DNA of 38,670 nt from positions 1 through 38,670 of the forward strand of contig NZ_JADEXQ010000061.1 of assembly GCF_015207035.1 (NCBI RefSeq), in the 5' to 3' direction. The DNA comes from Romeriopsis navalis LEGE 11480. Its GTDB lineage: Bacteria > Cyanobacteriota > Cyanobacteriia > Leptolyngbyales > Leptolyngbyaceae. The position numbers and the translations under genes are program-made. Positions within the stretch are counted from its first letter, which is position 1, and every line of letters starts with the position of its first letter. This document shows positions 1-7,650 of this stretch, piece after piece. The notes under the pieces are model-generated. The model was not told the origin of the DNA and ran no database searches. It was given only the letters and a program-made list of their open reading frames with translations.

Positions 1-270
1 CTTCAATGCTCAGGTCACTCGGATATGATAGTGTCATTGTTCTTTGGGGCCGACGTCTGTATTACGTTCAGCCTATAACCAGAGAACTTTTTTTACCGCC
101 ATCCTGACTTCTCAAACACCCTCTTAGTTCGACCTGGCTAATGTTTATGCTAAATATTCTAGCACAAAACTAGACTGTTTGTTCTACAATTGTGGTGAGC
201 GCTAATGCGCTGTTTCTGATATCTCCCCCTAACCCTGCGGGTATAGGCACAGTCTTACGAAAGGGTCGCT
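1..270. other. Left-edge stretch without a gene
   Basis: No convincing reading frame is visible. The right part (225-246) holds a hairpin that, read on the minus strand, matches the two end hairpins of the IS605-type element to the right. The carrier-domain reading begins abruptly at 271, so this stretch may be the end of a second, decayed IS605-type insertion reaching in from the left. That is inference from the hairpin only. Confidence 0.4.
225..246 (-). repeat. IS200/IS605-like end hairpin, reverse orientation
   Basis: On the minus strand this reads ctataccc, a short loop, then gggttaggggg. The same pattern occurs at 404-425 (left end) and 1929-1950 (right end) of the adjacent element on the plus strand. 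A third copy in opposite orientation about 25 bases before the carrier-domain fragment suggests a second insertion or a MITE-like remnant. The opposite orientation means it cannot be part of the intact element. Confidence 0.45.
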
Positions 271-381
271 AAATTTTTCCAGCTTGGGGGAGACTCCATC
301 CTCGTGGCTCAAGTCATCAATCGTGTCCGGGAATCACTCCAGGTAGAGTTGTCGTTTTTGGTCTTCTTTCAGCACCCCACC
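271..381 (+). pseudogene. NRPS carrier (PCP) domain, 5' half, interrupted
   Basis: The frame starting at 271 reads KFFQLGGDSILVAQVINRVR and continues to LVFFQHPT. This is the phosphopantetheine-attachment region of a peptidyl carrier protein: the FFxLGGDS motif with its modifiable serine at 295-297, then helices II and III. The reading then runs into the left end of the IS605-type element and stops at 418-420. The missing C-terminal helix is found after the element at about 1959-2048, so the two fragments look like one domain split by the insertion. Sequence upstream of the domain is absent or replaced. It was probably the last domain of an NRPS subunit encoded to the left. Confidence 0.8.
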
Positions 382-394
382 GGAAGTCTTCGCA

Positions 395-441
395 GTGCTC
401 CGCCTATACCTGAAAGGTGAGGGGGTGGTGAGGCGGAGCAC
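395..441. repeat. Left-end hairpin of the IS605-type element
   Basis: GTGCTCCGCC at 395-404 and GGCGGAGCAC at 432-441 are perfect reverse complements. The inner sequence ctatacctgaaaggtgaggggg (404-425) can form a smaller hairpin resembling the right-end one. TnpA of this family recognises such subterminal hairpins on one DNA strand. The hairpin ends 12 bases before the tnpA stop codon. Confidence 0.7.
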
Positions 442-453
442 AGAAAGGAGTCC

Positions 454-864
454 CTAATCAATCGCCTCCTGTTGTTGAATATACTGCTTGAGAACCGATA
501 TGGGTGAGCCGCCGCAACTAATGACGCAATAAGAACGGCTCCAAAATACCGGCTTGTCTTGGTAAAACTGCGCCACTTGTTCCGGGTATTCTTTCCGAAT
601 CAATCGACTAGACACAGTTTTCAGGTTGTTCACCAATTTTGAGGGCTGTGTTTTTGGGTTTATGGAGATCAGCGCGTGAACATGGTCGGCTTCACCGTTG
701 AATTCAAGTAATTCACCCTCCCATTTGCGCAAAGTGTCCCCGAATATTTCACCCAACCGATCCCGCATCTCTGCGGTGATCACTTTGCGCCGGTATTTGG
801 TGCAAGCGACTAAGTGAAGCTGAATTTTATAAGAGCAATGGTGAAGGGTATTTAAGGTTGTCAT
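454..864 (-). CDS. tnpA: IS200/IS605-family transposase TnpA (Y1 HUH)
   Basis: A 136-residue protein of the length usual for IS200/IS605 TnpA, which cuts and joins single-stranded transposon ends through a covalent tyrosine link. The HUH motif is seen as His61-Val-His63 in EADHVHALISI. The candidate nucleophilic tyrosine is Tyr128 in the C-terminal helix LKQYIQQQ. I chose the ATG at 864 because family members begin close to the 'LHHCSYKIQLHLV' strand. An upstream ATG at 894 would add ten residues and overlap the tnpB start. It is divergent from tnpB with a gap of about 28 bases. No frameshift or missing catalytic residue is visible, so it is probably functional. Confidence 0.88.
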   Translation of the reverse strand: MTTLNTLHHCSYKIQLHLVACTKYRRKVITAEMRDRLGEIFGDTLRKWEGELLEFNGEADHVHALISINPKTQPSKLVNNLKTVSSRLIRKEYPEQVAQFYQDKPVFWSRSYCVISCGGSPISVLKQYIQQQEAID

Positions 865-892
865 TTTCAAAATGACCAAGTAGAATAAGCCC

Positions 893-1816
893 ATGTTAAC
901 ACTGACTTACGAGTACAAGCTAGTCCCGACAAAATCGCAGGCTGAAGCGATGCAACACATCCTAGATGTCTGTGGTTCAGTCTGGAATTATGCGTTGCGT
1001 GACCGCAAAGATTGGATCGCTTCAAGGAAGTCCCCAATTAATGCTTGTTCGCTGCGTAGCGAGTACGTCATCGGTGTTGATGCGCCCTATCCAGGATTCA
1101 ACGAGCAATGCAAAGGCTTGACCCAAGCGAAGCAACTCAGTCCTCGCTTAAAGTCGGTTAATGCCCAAGTATTGCAGCAAGTCCTAAGAAAGCTGGATAA
1201 GGCTTTCAGGGACATGAAGGATCGCAAATTTGGGTTTCCACGCTTCAAAAAACGTGGCCGGATGCGGTCGTTTGTCTTCCCACAATTAGGCAAGCATCCC
1301 TTGGGCCAAGGTGCGGTCAAGCTGCCAAATATCGGGCGGGTTAAAATTCGTCAGTCCCGGCCCTATCCCGATGGATTCCAGGTTAAGCAAGCTCGGATTG
1401 TGAAACGCGCATCCGGCTTTTACTTGATGCTGTGTTTTCAATCGGACTTGAGTATTATTGAACCGCCATTGACCGGCCACTTTGTGGGGGTTGATGTGGG
1501 TTTGGAATACTTTCTTTCAACCTCTGACGGGCTTCAACTAGAACGTCCGAAATTCTTCGTTGATCTGCAACGCCAGCTGAAATTGCTGCAACGCCGCTTG
1601 AAGCGAAAGAAAAAAGGTTCGGCTAACTGGCTGAAGGCTCAAAAGAAAGTGGCTTTGCTGCATGAGCAAATTGCCAATACTCGGAAGGACTTCCATTTCA
1701 AAACAGCGCATCAACTCTGTAATCAGGGTGATGTGGTTGCAGTGGAAGACCTTAACCTGATTGGCTTATCACGTGGCATGTGGTTCATCAAAGCCACGCG
1801 ACATCGCCAGCGGTGA
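893..1816 (+). pseudogene. tnpB: TnpB (RNA-guided nuclease family), internally deleted and frameshifted
   Basis: The 307-residue reading frame starts with the usual TnpB N-terminus (helix-turn-helix-like, ending near LDKAFRDMKDRKFGFPRFKK). It retains the RuvC-I aspartate (Asp201 in VGVDVG) and RuvC-II glutamate (Glu285 in VAVEDLNLIG). After 'GLSRGM' it should continue about 80-100 more residues through a CxxC...CxxC zinc ribbon to RuvC-III. Instead it reads 12 unrelated residues and stops. The typical tail reappears in another frame at 1800-1901, with the RuvC-III-like 'RDIAS'. An internal deletion joined out of frame explains this. TnpB proteins are guided by an RNA from the element's right end. 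This copy is very unlikely to cut DNA. Confidence 0.85.
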
Positions 1817-1901
1817 AGTGATTCGCAATCGAGCTGTGGGGCACACAGTTCATCAAAATGCTTGTGGAGACGGTCTGACGGGTGCGGCTCACGCCGCATA
1901 G
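1800..1901 (+). pseudogene. Displaced C-terminal tail of tnpB
   Basis: In the frame shifted relative to the tnpB reading, codons from 1800 give DIASGEVIRNRAVGHT and on to NACGDGLTGAAHAA, stopping at 1899-1901. This matches the usual sequence after the last catalytic aspartate of cyanobacterial TnpB proteins (D-x-A-A-x-x-V-x-N-R). It overlaps the out-of-frame end of the 893-1816 reading. It also marks the region where the guide RNA scaffold of such elements normally lies. Confidence 0.65.
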
Positions 1902-1952
1902 TTAAGAGTCTGAAACAAGAATCTCCGACTATACCCAACCGGGTAGGGGGAG
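1883..1952 (+). repeat. Right-end hairpins of the IS605-type element
   Basis: Two stems are visible: TGCGGC-tcac-GCCGCA at 1883-1898, and a longer one at 1922-1952 built on TACCC-aacc-GGGTA with flanking CTCC/GGAG. In this family the right end folds for TnpA recognition, and in TnpB-carrying elements it is also transcribed as the guide RNA scaffold, the guide being the flanking host DNA. Confidence 0.6.
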
Positions 1953-1958
1953 TGTGTC

Positions 1959-2048
1959 AACCTCGCGAATATGGCAGTCAGTATCACTGAGTTACAGGCG
2001 GAGGCAGTCGATGCTGATGAACTAACTCCATACCAGCAAGAAGGATAA
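1959..2048 (+). pseudogene. NRPS carrier domain, 3' half and protein C-terminus
   Basis: The frame ending at the TAA at 2046-2048 reads NLANMAVSITELQAEAVDAD and then ELTPYQQEG. The start fits the last helix of a carrier domain, which typically reads 'FFxxPTxANLAxxI'. Joined to the 271-381 fragment it restores FFQHPT/NLANMAVSI. The stop is only 2 bases before the DUF3326 start codon, so the original NRPS gene and the DUF3326 gene were probably co-translated. Confidence 0.75.
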
Positions 2049-2050
2049 CA

Positions 2051-3358
2051 ATGCTTATAGAGAATCAAATATATCGATTTTCCCTCGAGCAAGAAGGGCT
2101 TTCCTGGTTAGAGCGGGTATCACGTTGGATGGAGCAGCATCTCGACACTGATATGTATCCCTTACGATTTGCCATTGTGGAAGTGGAAGATCATGAGGTT
2201 ACGCTTGAAATCACCATGCTCAAAGCTGGACCTGACTCCCCTTACACCAAGAGGCTTCACACCTTAGAAATTCTCAATCCCAGGCAAAAAGCATTCCAGG
2301 CGACTCCCTTTGGGGTTGTGCAAATTGTGCCGACAGGCATTCGGTGTGAAATTGGTGGTTTTGCCGGGGATGCAGGCCCAGCCACCAACCTCTTGGCCGC
2401 GACAGCAGATTTCCTGGTGACGCACCCGAATGCGGTAAATGCCTCCGAACTTAATGAAATGGCGGCGAATGTGCTCTACGTTGAGGGCAAGGCTTTGGAT
2501 GATTTCCTCCTAGGATATGTGGGACTTCAACAAGTTGTCAGCAATAAGATTGGAACTTTCGTTGATGTTTCTGGCATTGACTACCTTGACGAGGTTGTCA
2601 ACACGCTGAATGCCGGTATGGCAGTCAAAGGTATTGATTGTGGCAACTACATGCTTTTGAAGGAGGAATTGGGAGTCAAAATAGGGTGGAGTGCTAACGG
2701 ATGCGCCGTTGGAACGGTACTACGACCGGAGGCCATTCTGGAGGCCGTAGATGGTCTAATCGCCCATGGGGCCACTGCCATTGGAGGGGTTTCTGTGATT
2801 CATGGGGTCACTCAGGCCATGTTCGCCCAACATTTGCAAGGCAAAATGCCTAATCCCTCGGGTGGAGTAGAAGCGATTATTACCCATCTGATTTCCAAGG
2901 TTTTTAGGGTTCCCACAGCCCATGCGCCCCTGCCTTACTACCAGGACGTCAAAGAGAAAGGGACCGATAATCCTCGCGCTTCAGCCGAGTTTATCTCTAC
3001 CCCTCATTATTTTTGTGTCTTGAAAGGGCTGGCTCGAGCCCCTCAACTCAGCTTACTGTCTGACCTGAGTGCCCCGCCGCCTCATCTCATTACGGTCAAT
3101 AACATTGGCGCTGTGATTGTTCCAGCCTCCTGTCTGGGAGGAGTACCTGCCCTCGCAGCAGAATACAGTAACATTCCCTTGATTGCCGTCCGCGATAATC
3201 AAACAATCCTCAATGTGACGAATGACAAAATGCGGATGAACAATGTTATTGAGGTCGATTCTTATCTGGAAGCGGCTGGTGTCGTGGTGGCCTTACGGGA
3301 GGGGATTTCGTTAGCCAGTGTGCGTCGTCCCATTAATTGTGCTCGACAGGTATTTTGA
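2051..3358 (+). CDS. DUF3326-family protein
   Basis: A 435-residue protein whose central and C-terminal part fits the DUF3326 family, known from cyanobacteria and plastid-bearing eukaryotes, with no established function. Supporting stretches are IVPTGIRCEIGGFAGDAGPA (about residues 98-117), THPNAVNASE, ANVLYVEGKALD, and ATAIGGVSVIHG near 240-251. The N-terminal 90 residues are less typical. There is no signal peptide or membrane helix, so it is probably cytosolic. The start is supported by an AAGGA about 8 bases upstream. It sits 2 bases after the interrupted NRPS frame and 12 bases before the next NRPS gene, on the same strand, so an operon role in peptide assembly or substrate supply is likely but unproven. 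Confidence 0.8.
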   Translation: MLIENQIYRFSLEQEGLSWLERVSRWMEQHLDTDMYPLRFAIVEVEDHEVTLEITMLKAGPDSPYTKRLHTLEILNPRQKAFQATPFGVVQIVPTGIRCEIGGFAGDAGPATNLLAATADFLVTHPNAVNASELNEMAANVLYVEGKALDDFLLGYVGLQQVVSNKIGTFVDVSGIDYLDEVVNTLNAGMAVKGIDCGNYMLLKEELGVKIGWSANGCAVGTVLRPEAILEAVDGLIAHGATAIGGVSVIHGVTQAMFAQHLQGKMPNPSGGVEAIITHLISKVFRVPTAHAPLPYYQDVKEKGTDNPRASAEFISTPHYFCVLKGLARAPQLSLLSDLSAPPPHLITVNNIGAVIVPASCLGGVPALAAEYSNIPLIAVRDNQTILNVTNDKMRMNNVIEVDSYLEAAGVVVALREGISLASVRRPINCARQVF

Positions 3359-3369
3359 GGTGTAGAGCA

Positions 3370-6300
3370 ATGTCAGAACATTCCAAGCAAGAATCATTAC
3401 AAGGCGAGGCGCTTAAACAGGCTCTCATCCAGCAGCAACTCAAAAAAGCCGCCGCAGGTCGTCTCTCCTTGAGCGATCGCATTCTGCCCGATGAAACGTC
3501 CGACAATATTCCCTTATCGGCGGCCCAGAAACGCATCTGGTTGATGCAACAGCTAGAGCCAGATGTGGCTTTCGCCAATCGGCCTTTGGCGATTCGTTTT
3601 CAAGGAATGCTCGACCTGCAAGTGCTTGAGCAGAGTCTCAGCACAATTCTTCAACGACACGAGGCGCTGCGCACGATCTTTCCCAGCCAAGCGGGTGAGC
3701 CTGTGCAACAGGTTTTAGCCCCTTGGTACCTGACACCGGATGTGATCGATCTGCAATCTTTTCCCCCGGAACACCGGGAATCCGAAGCTATACGGCTAGC
3801 CCAGGTAGAAGCCCAAAAGCCGTTTGATTTAGCAACCGGCCCTTTGATTAGAGGGATGCTCTTGCTTCTATCAGAGTCTGATCACATCTTACTGCTGCTG
3901 ATGCATCACATTGTGTTTGACGGCTGGTCCGAAGGCTTGCTGCTCCAGGAATTACGCAGTTTATATGGGGCGATCGCGACAAATCAGGACCCCATCCTGC
4001 CCGAACTGCCCATCCAATATAAGGACTTCTCCTGGTGGCAACAAAAACGCCTGAAGACAGCCCTCTTAGAGAAACAATTGAGCTATTGGCAACAGCAATT
4101 AGGTCGCCACGCCACAATGCTGGAATTGACTCCGGACTCTCCTCGCTCGGCGGCCCGAACCTTTCGCGCTCAGTCTCAAGTGCTGCTGCTGCCACAACCG
4201 TTGACCCAAACCTTGAAGCAGCTGAGTCAACGAGAAGGTGTCACCCTGTTTATGACCTTGTTGACAGCGCTGCAAATCCTCCTCAATCGCTACACGGGGC
4301 AGGAACAGATTGCTGTCGGCGTTCCTGTCGCAGGCCGTAATCGGGTCGAGACGGAGGCGCTCATCGGTGTCTTCATGAATACGCTCGTGCTGCAGAGTGA
4401 TTTATCCGGCAACCCCACTTTTCGAGCGGTCTTGGGGCAAGTACGGCAGATTTGTCTGGAGGCTTTTACGCATCAGGAATTGCCATTTGAGAAGCTGGTC
4501 GAAGCGTTACAGCCGGCTCGGGTTGCGAATCGATGGCCGCTGTTTCAGGTCATGTTTAACTTTCGCAACATGCCGCAGACGAAGGATATCAGAACGGATT
4601 CTTTGACAATCACACCCTTTGACTTTGCTGGGGGCATGATTGGCGGGTTGGATTTAAGCCTTGAAATTGAAGCCGGGACTGAGGGGCTCCAGTGCAAATT
4701 CACTTATCCTGTGGAGCTCTTCGAGGCGAGTACTATGCAGCGTCTGGGACAGCATTTTCGAGGGTTGCTTGAAAGCATCGTGCATGACCCAAACCAATCT
4801 ATCGGAACAGTGCCGTTCATGACGCCCTCGGAACGGCACCAAGTGCTCACCGAGTGGAACGCGACCCATGTGGCCTATCCTGATGGCTTCCGGGTTCACG
4901 AATTAGTGGAGGCTCAGGCCGATCGCACCCCGACTGCCACGGCCGTTGTGTTTGCCGATCAAAGACTGACCTATCAACAGCTTAATCAGGCGGCCAATCA
5001 ACTGGCCCACTACCTCAAAACACAAGGGGTTAGCCCTGGCATGACTCTGGGTATCTGTGTTGAGCGCTCTCTGGAAATGGTGGTGGGACTCCTCGCCACG
5101 TTGAAGGCAGGAGCCGCCTATGTTCCCCTCGATCCGGAATATCCCCAGGAACGTCTGGCCTTCATGTTGCAGGATAGTGGGGTCTCAATTTTATTGACTC
5201 AGCACCACCTGAGGACGCTGATACCAGACTGCCAAGCAAGGGTTCTCTGTTTAGAGAGTGATGCATATCTCTGGACCTCACTCGATCAAGCGAATCCCAG
5301 CTGTGACATCAGTGCTGATGATCTGGTCTATATCATGTACACCTCAGGGACAACTGGCCAGCCCAAGGGCGTCATGATTTCCCACCACGCTGCTTGTAAC
5401 CATCTCTACTGGCGACAAGACTATTTTGGTTTGGAGACATCCGATCGAGTTCTGCAAAAAGCCTCTTTGAACTTTGATGACTCTTTTTGGGAGATCTTTG
5501 AACCACTGACGGTGGGAGCGCAACTGGTGATTACTCAACCGGGTGAGCATGGCAATATCCCTTACCTGATTGAGACCATTATTCAGCACCAGATTACGGC
5601 ACTATGCCTTGTTCCTTCCCTTCTGCAGGTATTTGTTGAGGATGCGGATGTCGAGCGGTGCACGACGCTGAGGCGGGTCACTACTGGCGGTGAAAGGTTG
5701 TCTAAAGGTCTGCAACAGCGATTTTTTGAGCGCTTGGATGCCTCTCTACATAACGGTTATGGCCCGACAGAGGCCACAGTCGCCGTCACCTATTGGTCAT
5801 GCCAACGTGAGGATACGCTTTCTACGGTTCCGATTGGCCGCCCCATTAGTAATGCACAAATCTATCTACTAGATGCTCAATGCCAACCAGTGCCTATTGG
5901 TGTGCCGGGTGAACTCTACATTGGCGGCGTGAGTCTTGCCAGCGGTTATCTTAATCGTCCTGACCTCACGGCAGAGCGCTTTATCGAGGTTCCTTCCCAC
6001 TTGCCAGAGATTTCCTCAGCACGACTGTATAAAACGGGCGATCGCGCCCGCCACCGAGCAGACGGGACAATCGAGTTCCTAGGGCGCGTTGACCATCAGG
6101 TGAAGATTCGCGGATTGCGGGTGGAACTGGGGGAAATTGAAGCGACTCTACGGGAACATCCTCAGGTGCAAGAAACCGTTGTCGTGGCGCGTACCGATGA
6201 GGTAAAGGGGCAATACCTGCTGGCGTATCTCGTGGTCACGGGTGAAACGGACACGCTAAAGCAGACTCTCCGCTCTTTTCTGAAACGCCGACTGCCAGAC

Positions 6301-6663
6301 TATATGCTGCCATCGGCGCTCATCTGGATTACGGCAATCCCTTTAAAACCCAATGGCAAAATAGATTACCAATCCCTGCCAATGCCGGATTCAGTGCAAC
6401 CCGTCACCGACACTGAATATGTGCTAGCACGAACGTCGACGGAGAAACAATTGGGTCAAATCTGGTGTGAACTCCTGAAGCTTGAAAAAATAGGTATCCA
6501 CGACAACTTCTTTGAAAGCGGCGGACACTCCTTACTGGCCACGCAAATGCTCTACCGTATTTCTGATGTTTTCTCAGTGACGCTTTCCTTGCGGAATCTG
6601 TTTGAGTTCCCGACCATTGCTGAATTGGCGGAGGCCATCGAGTTTCTGATGTTTTCTCAGTGA
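3370..6663 (+). CDS. Nonribosomal peptide synthetase, one C-A-PCP module, 3' end altered
   Basis: This 1097-residue protein has one complete elongation module. The condensation domain spans about 45-480, with the active motif HHIVFDG at 179-185. The adenylation domain spans about 500-1000: YTSGTTGQPKG at 657-667, NGYGPTEA from 795, then the YKTGD and GRVDHQVKIRG motifs, and NGKID with Lys997. The carrier domain has FFESGGHS with Ser1054. Aligned by eye to the phenylalanine-activating domain, the pocket reads D-D-W-C-T-G-V-A-K; I do not assign a substrate. I chose ATG 3370 (GAGGTG about 9 bases upstream) over an in-frame ATG at 3337 inside the previous gene. There is no thioesterase. The stop at 6661-6663 is created by an 83-bp tandem duplication, and the carrier domain itself still looks complete. 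Confidence 0.93.
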   Translation: MSEHSKQESLQGEALKQALIQQQLKKAAAGRLSLSDRILPDETSDNIPLSAAQKRIWLMQQLEPDVAFANRPLAIRFQGMLDLQVLEQSLSTILQRHEALRTIFPSQAGEPVQQVLAPWYLTPDVIDLQSFPPEHRESEAIRLAQVEAQKPFDLATGPLIRGMLLLLSESDHILLLLMHHIVFDGWSEGLLLQELRSLYGAIATNQDPILPELPIQYKDFSWWQQKRLKTALLEKQLSYWQQQLGRHATMLELTPDSPRSAARTFRAQSQVLLLPQPLTQTLKQLSQREGVTLFMTLLTALQILLNRYTGQEQIAVGVPVAGRNRVETEALIGVFMNTLVLQSDLSGNPTFRAVLGQVRQICLEAFTHQELPFEKLVEALQPARVANRWPLFQVMFNFRNMPQTKDIRTDSLTITPFDFAGGMIGGLDLSLEIEAGTEGLQCKFTYPVELFEASTMQRLGQHFRGLLESIVHDPNQSIGTVPFMTPSERHQVLTEWNATHVAYPDGFRVHELVEAQADRTPTATAVVFADQRLTYQQLNQAANQLAHYLKTQGVSPGMTLGICVERSLEMVVGLLATLKAGAAYVPLDPEYPQERLAFMLQDSGVSILLTQHHLRTLIPDCQARVLCLESDAYLWTSLDQANPSCDISADDLVYIMYTSGTTGQPKGVMISHHAACNHLYWRQDYFGLETSDRVLQKASLNFDDSFWEIFEPLTVGAQLVITQPGEHGNIPYLIETIIQHQITALCLVPSLLQVFVEDADVERCTTLRRVTTGGERLSKGLQQRFFERLDASLHNGYGPTEATVAVTYWSCQREDTLSTVPIGRPISNAQIYLLDAQCQPVPIGVPGELYIGGVSLASGYLNRPDLTAERFIEVPSHLPEISSARLYKTGDRARHRADGTIEFLGRVDHQVKIRGLRVELGEIEATLREHPQVQETVVVARTDEVKGQYLLAYLVVTGETDTLKQTLRSFLKRRLPDYMLPSALIWITAIPLKPNGKIDYQSLPMPDSVQPVTDTEYVLARTSTEKQLGQIWCELLKLEKIGIHDNFFESGGHSLLATQMLYRISDVFSVTLSLRNLFEFPTIAELAEAIEFLMFSQ

Positions 6664-6726
6664 CGCTTTTCTTGCGGAACCTGTTTGCGTTCCCGACCAT
6701 TGCTGAATTGGCGGAGGCCAATATGA
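6561..6726 (+). repeat. 83-bp tandem duplication at the NRPS 3' end
   Basis: Copy 1 (6561-6643) and copy 2 (6644-6726) both start ttctgatgttttctcagtga. They agree except for three substitutions over the first 77 bases. Because 83 is not a multiple of three, reading enters copy 2 out of frame and stops at 6661-6663. Without the duplication the frame would continue through LAEANMIDATADYVLSSNSQ to a stop at 6840-6842, adding about 45 residues. The few substitutions argue against a pure assembly error. Confidence 0.9.
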
Positions 6727-6842
6727 TTGACGCGACCGCTGACTATGTATTGTCATCTAACAGCCAATACTTTACGGGGAATATGCAGAAGTTTTCTCGC
6801 TTTTACCCTTATCGTGTTGTGCACATACGGAAACTTTCATGA
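6664..6842 (+). pseudogene. Disconnected former C-terminus of the NRPS
   Basis: In the frame that copy 2 of the duplication keeps, the sequence reads LFLRNLFAFPTIAELAEANM, then a tail ending in VVHIRKLS with a stop at 6840-6842. It repeats the last carrier-domain helix and then carries a tail that the present protein no longer includes. Bases 6717-6765 recur at 10816-10864. It lacks a ribosome binding site and is unlikely to be translated alone. Confidence 0.55.
6717..6765 (+). repeat. 49-nt dispersed direct repeat, copy A
   Basis: This copy matches 10816-10864 at 40 of 49 positions, in the same orientation and without gaps. Translated in matching frames both give a peptide of the form ANMI.A...Y.LSSNS. 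The two copies bracket the block from the methyltransferase to the DJ-1 gene. Confidence 0.7.
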
Positions 6843-6873
6843 GAATAATAGTTAGAAGGGAGAGGAGTATCAC

Positions 6874-7650
6874 GTGATAAGAAGCAACTCAACGACCGAA
6901 AGGCTCTTCAGAGCCTCAGGCATATCATTGGGTATGACTGTCCTTGAACTGGGATGTGGCCCTGGTGAGGTCTCAGCACTCCTCAGTGAGATAGTCGGTC
7001 CAACCGGCATCGTGCTAGCCGTTGATCTTAGTGATGAGATGCTATCTATCGCCAAAAGGAATCTTGAGAAGGCTGGCAAGGGAAATGTTCGCTTTGTCCG
7101 CGCAGATTTGAATGACGCTCCCGAGTACCTAGGAGATGTAGATCGGTTTTCGTTCGATGTGGTGGCTGGCCGTCGAGTTTTAATGTACTTAGCCAGGCCT
7201 GAACGAGTACTCGCAGGTCTATTGCCGTGGTTACGAGAAGGCGGTCTAGTTGTCTTTGAAGAGGCTGACTCTACGATCTGCCCAGGTCACGTGGCGAGCA
7301 TGCCCGCTCACGCACAAGGCGTATCCTTACTTGATAAGATGCTTGGTAAAGAAGGTGTTGACCGGTCTATGGGTTTCCATCTCTCTGCCACTTTCTCAGC
7401 AGCAGGACTTCGATTCGAGCAAGTTTGGGCAGAGGCTGTCATAGATGGCCAGGGTGATCAGTACACCCTTGGGGAGCTATTGCAGCTGCTTAAGCCTCGC
7501 TTGGAATCATCAGATGTTGCAACCACTTCCGAGATTGAATCCTTAATAACGCAGATCGAAATGGAGAGAGAACCCACAACTATCTTTGTTAGTGGAATGC
7601 GTTTCTGCGCCAAGGCTAGAAAAGGACAAAATTCGGGCGGCGATGCATAA
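6874..7650 (+). CDS. Class I SAM-dependent methyltransferase
   Basis: A 258-residue protein with a Rossmann-fold methyltransferase core. Motif I is VLELGCGPGEVS at about residues 23-34, followed by the acidic loop VLAVDLSDEML, where the aspartate would hold the SAM ribose. A further motif is FDVVAGRRVLMYL, and then LLPWLREGGLVVFEE. The acceptor substrate cannot be told. The start is GTG at 6874, with a strong AGAGGAG ribosome binding site 8-13 bases upstream. It lies about 210 bases downstream of the NRPS on the same strand and could be a tailoring enzyme for its product. However, an attC-like sequence overlaps its stop codon, so it might instead have arrived as a cassette gene. Confidence 0.85.
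   Translation: MIRSNSTTERLFRASGISLGMTVLELGCGPGEVSALLSEIVGPTGIVLAVDLSDEMLSIAKRNLEKAGKGNVRFVRADLNDAPEYLGDVDRFSFDVVAGRRVLMYLARPERVLAGLLPWLREGGLVVFEEADSTICPGHVASMPAHAQGVSLLDKMLGKEGVDRSMGFHLSATFSAAGLRFEQVWAEAVIDGQGDQYTLGELLQLLKPRLESSDVATTSEIESLITQIEMEREPTTIFVSGMRFCAKARKGQNSGGDA

Larger units (their letters stand above)
382..1955 (+). mobile_element. IS200/IS605-family element with divergent tnpA and tnpB
   Basis: The element is bounded on the left by an end hairpin inside the perfect 10-bp inverted repeat GTGCTCCGCC/GGCGGAGCAC, and on the right by a hairpin at 1922-1952. Between them lie tnpA on the minus strand and tnpB on the plus strand. There are no terminal inverted repeats or obvious target duplication, as expected for this HUH-transposase family. 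The boundaries are inferred from where the split carrier domain resumes and may be off by several bases. The tnpA looks intact while tnpB is damaged, so single-strand transposition could still be possible. Confidence 0.8.

Noticed and set aside
3337-3369. Longer start for the NRPS inside the DUF3326 gene
   Set aside because: The ATG at 3370 has a better ribosome binding site, and the extra 11 residues overlap the previous coding region and resemble nothing in NRPS proteins.
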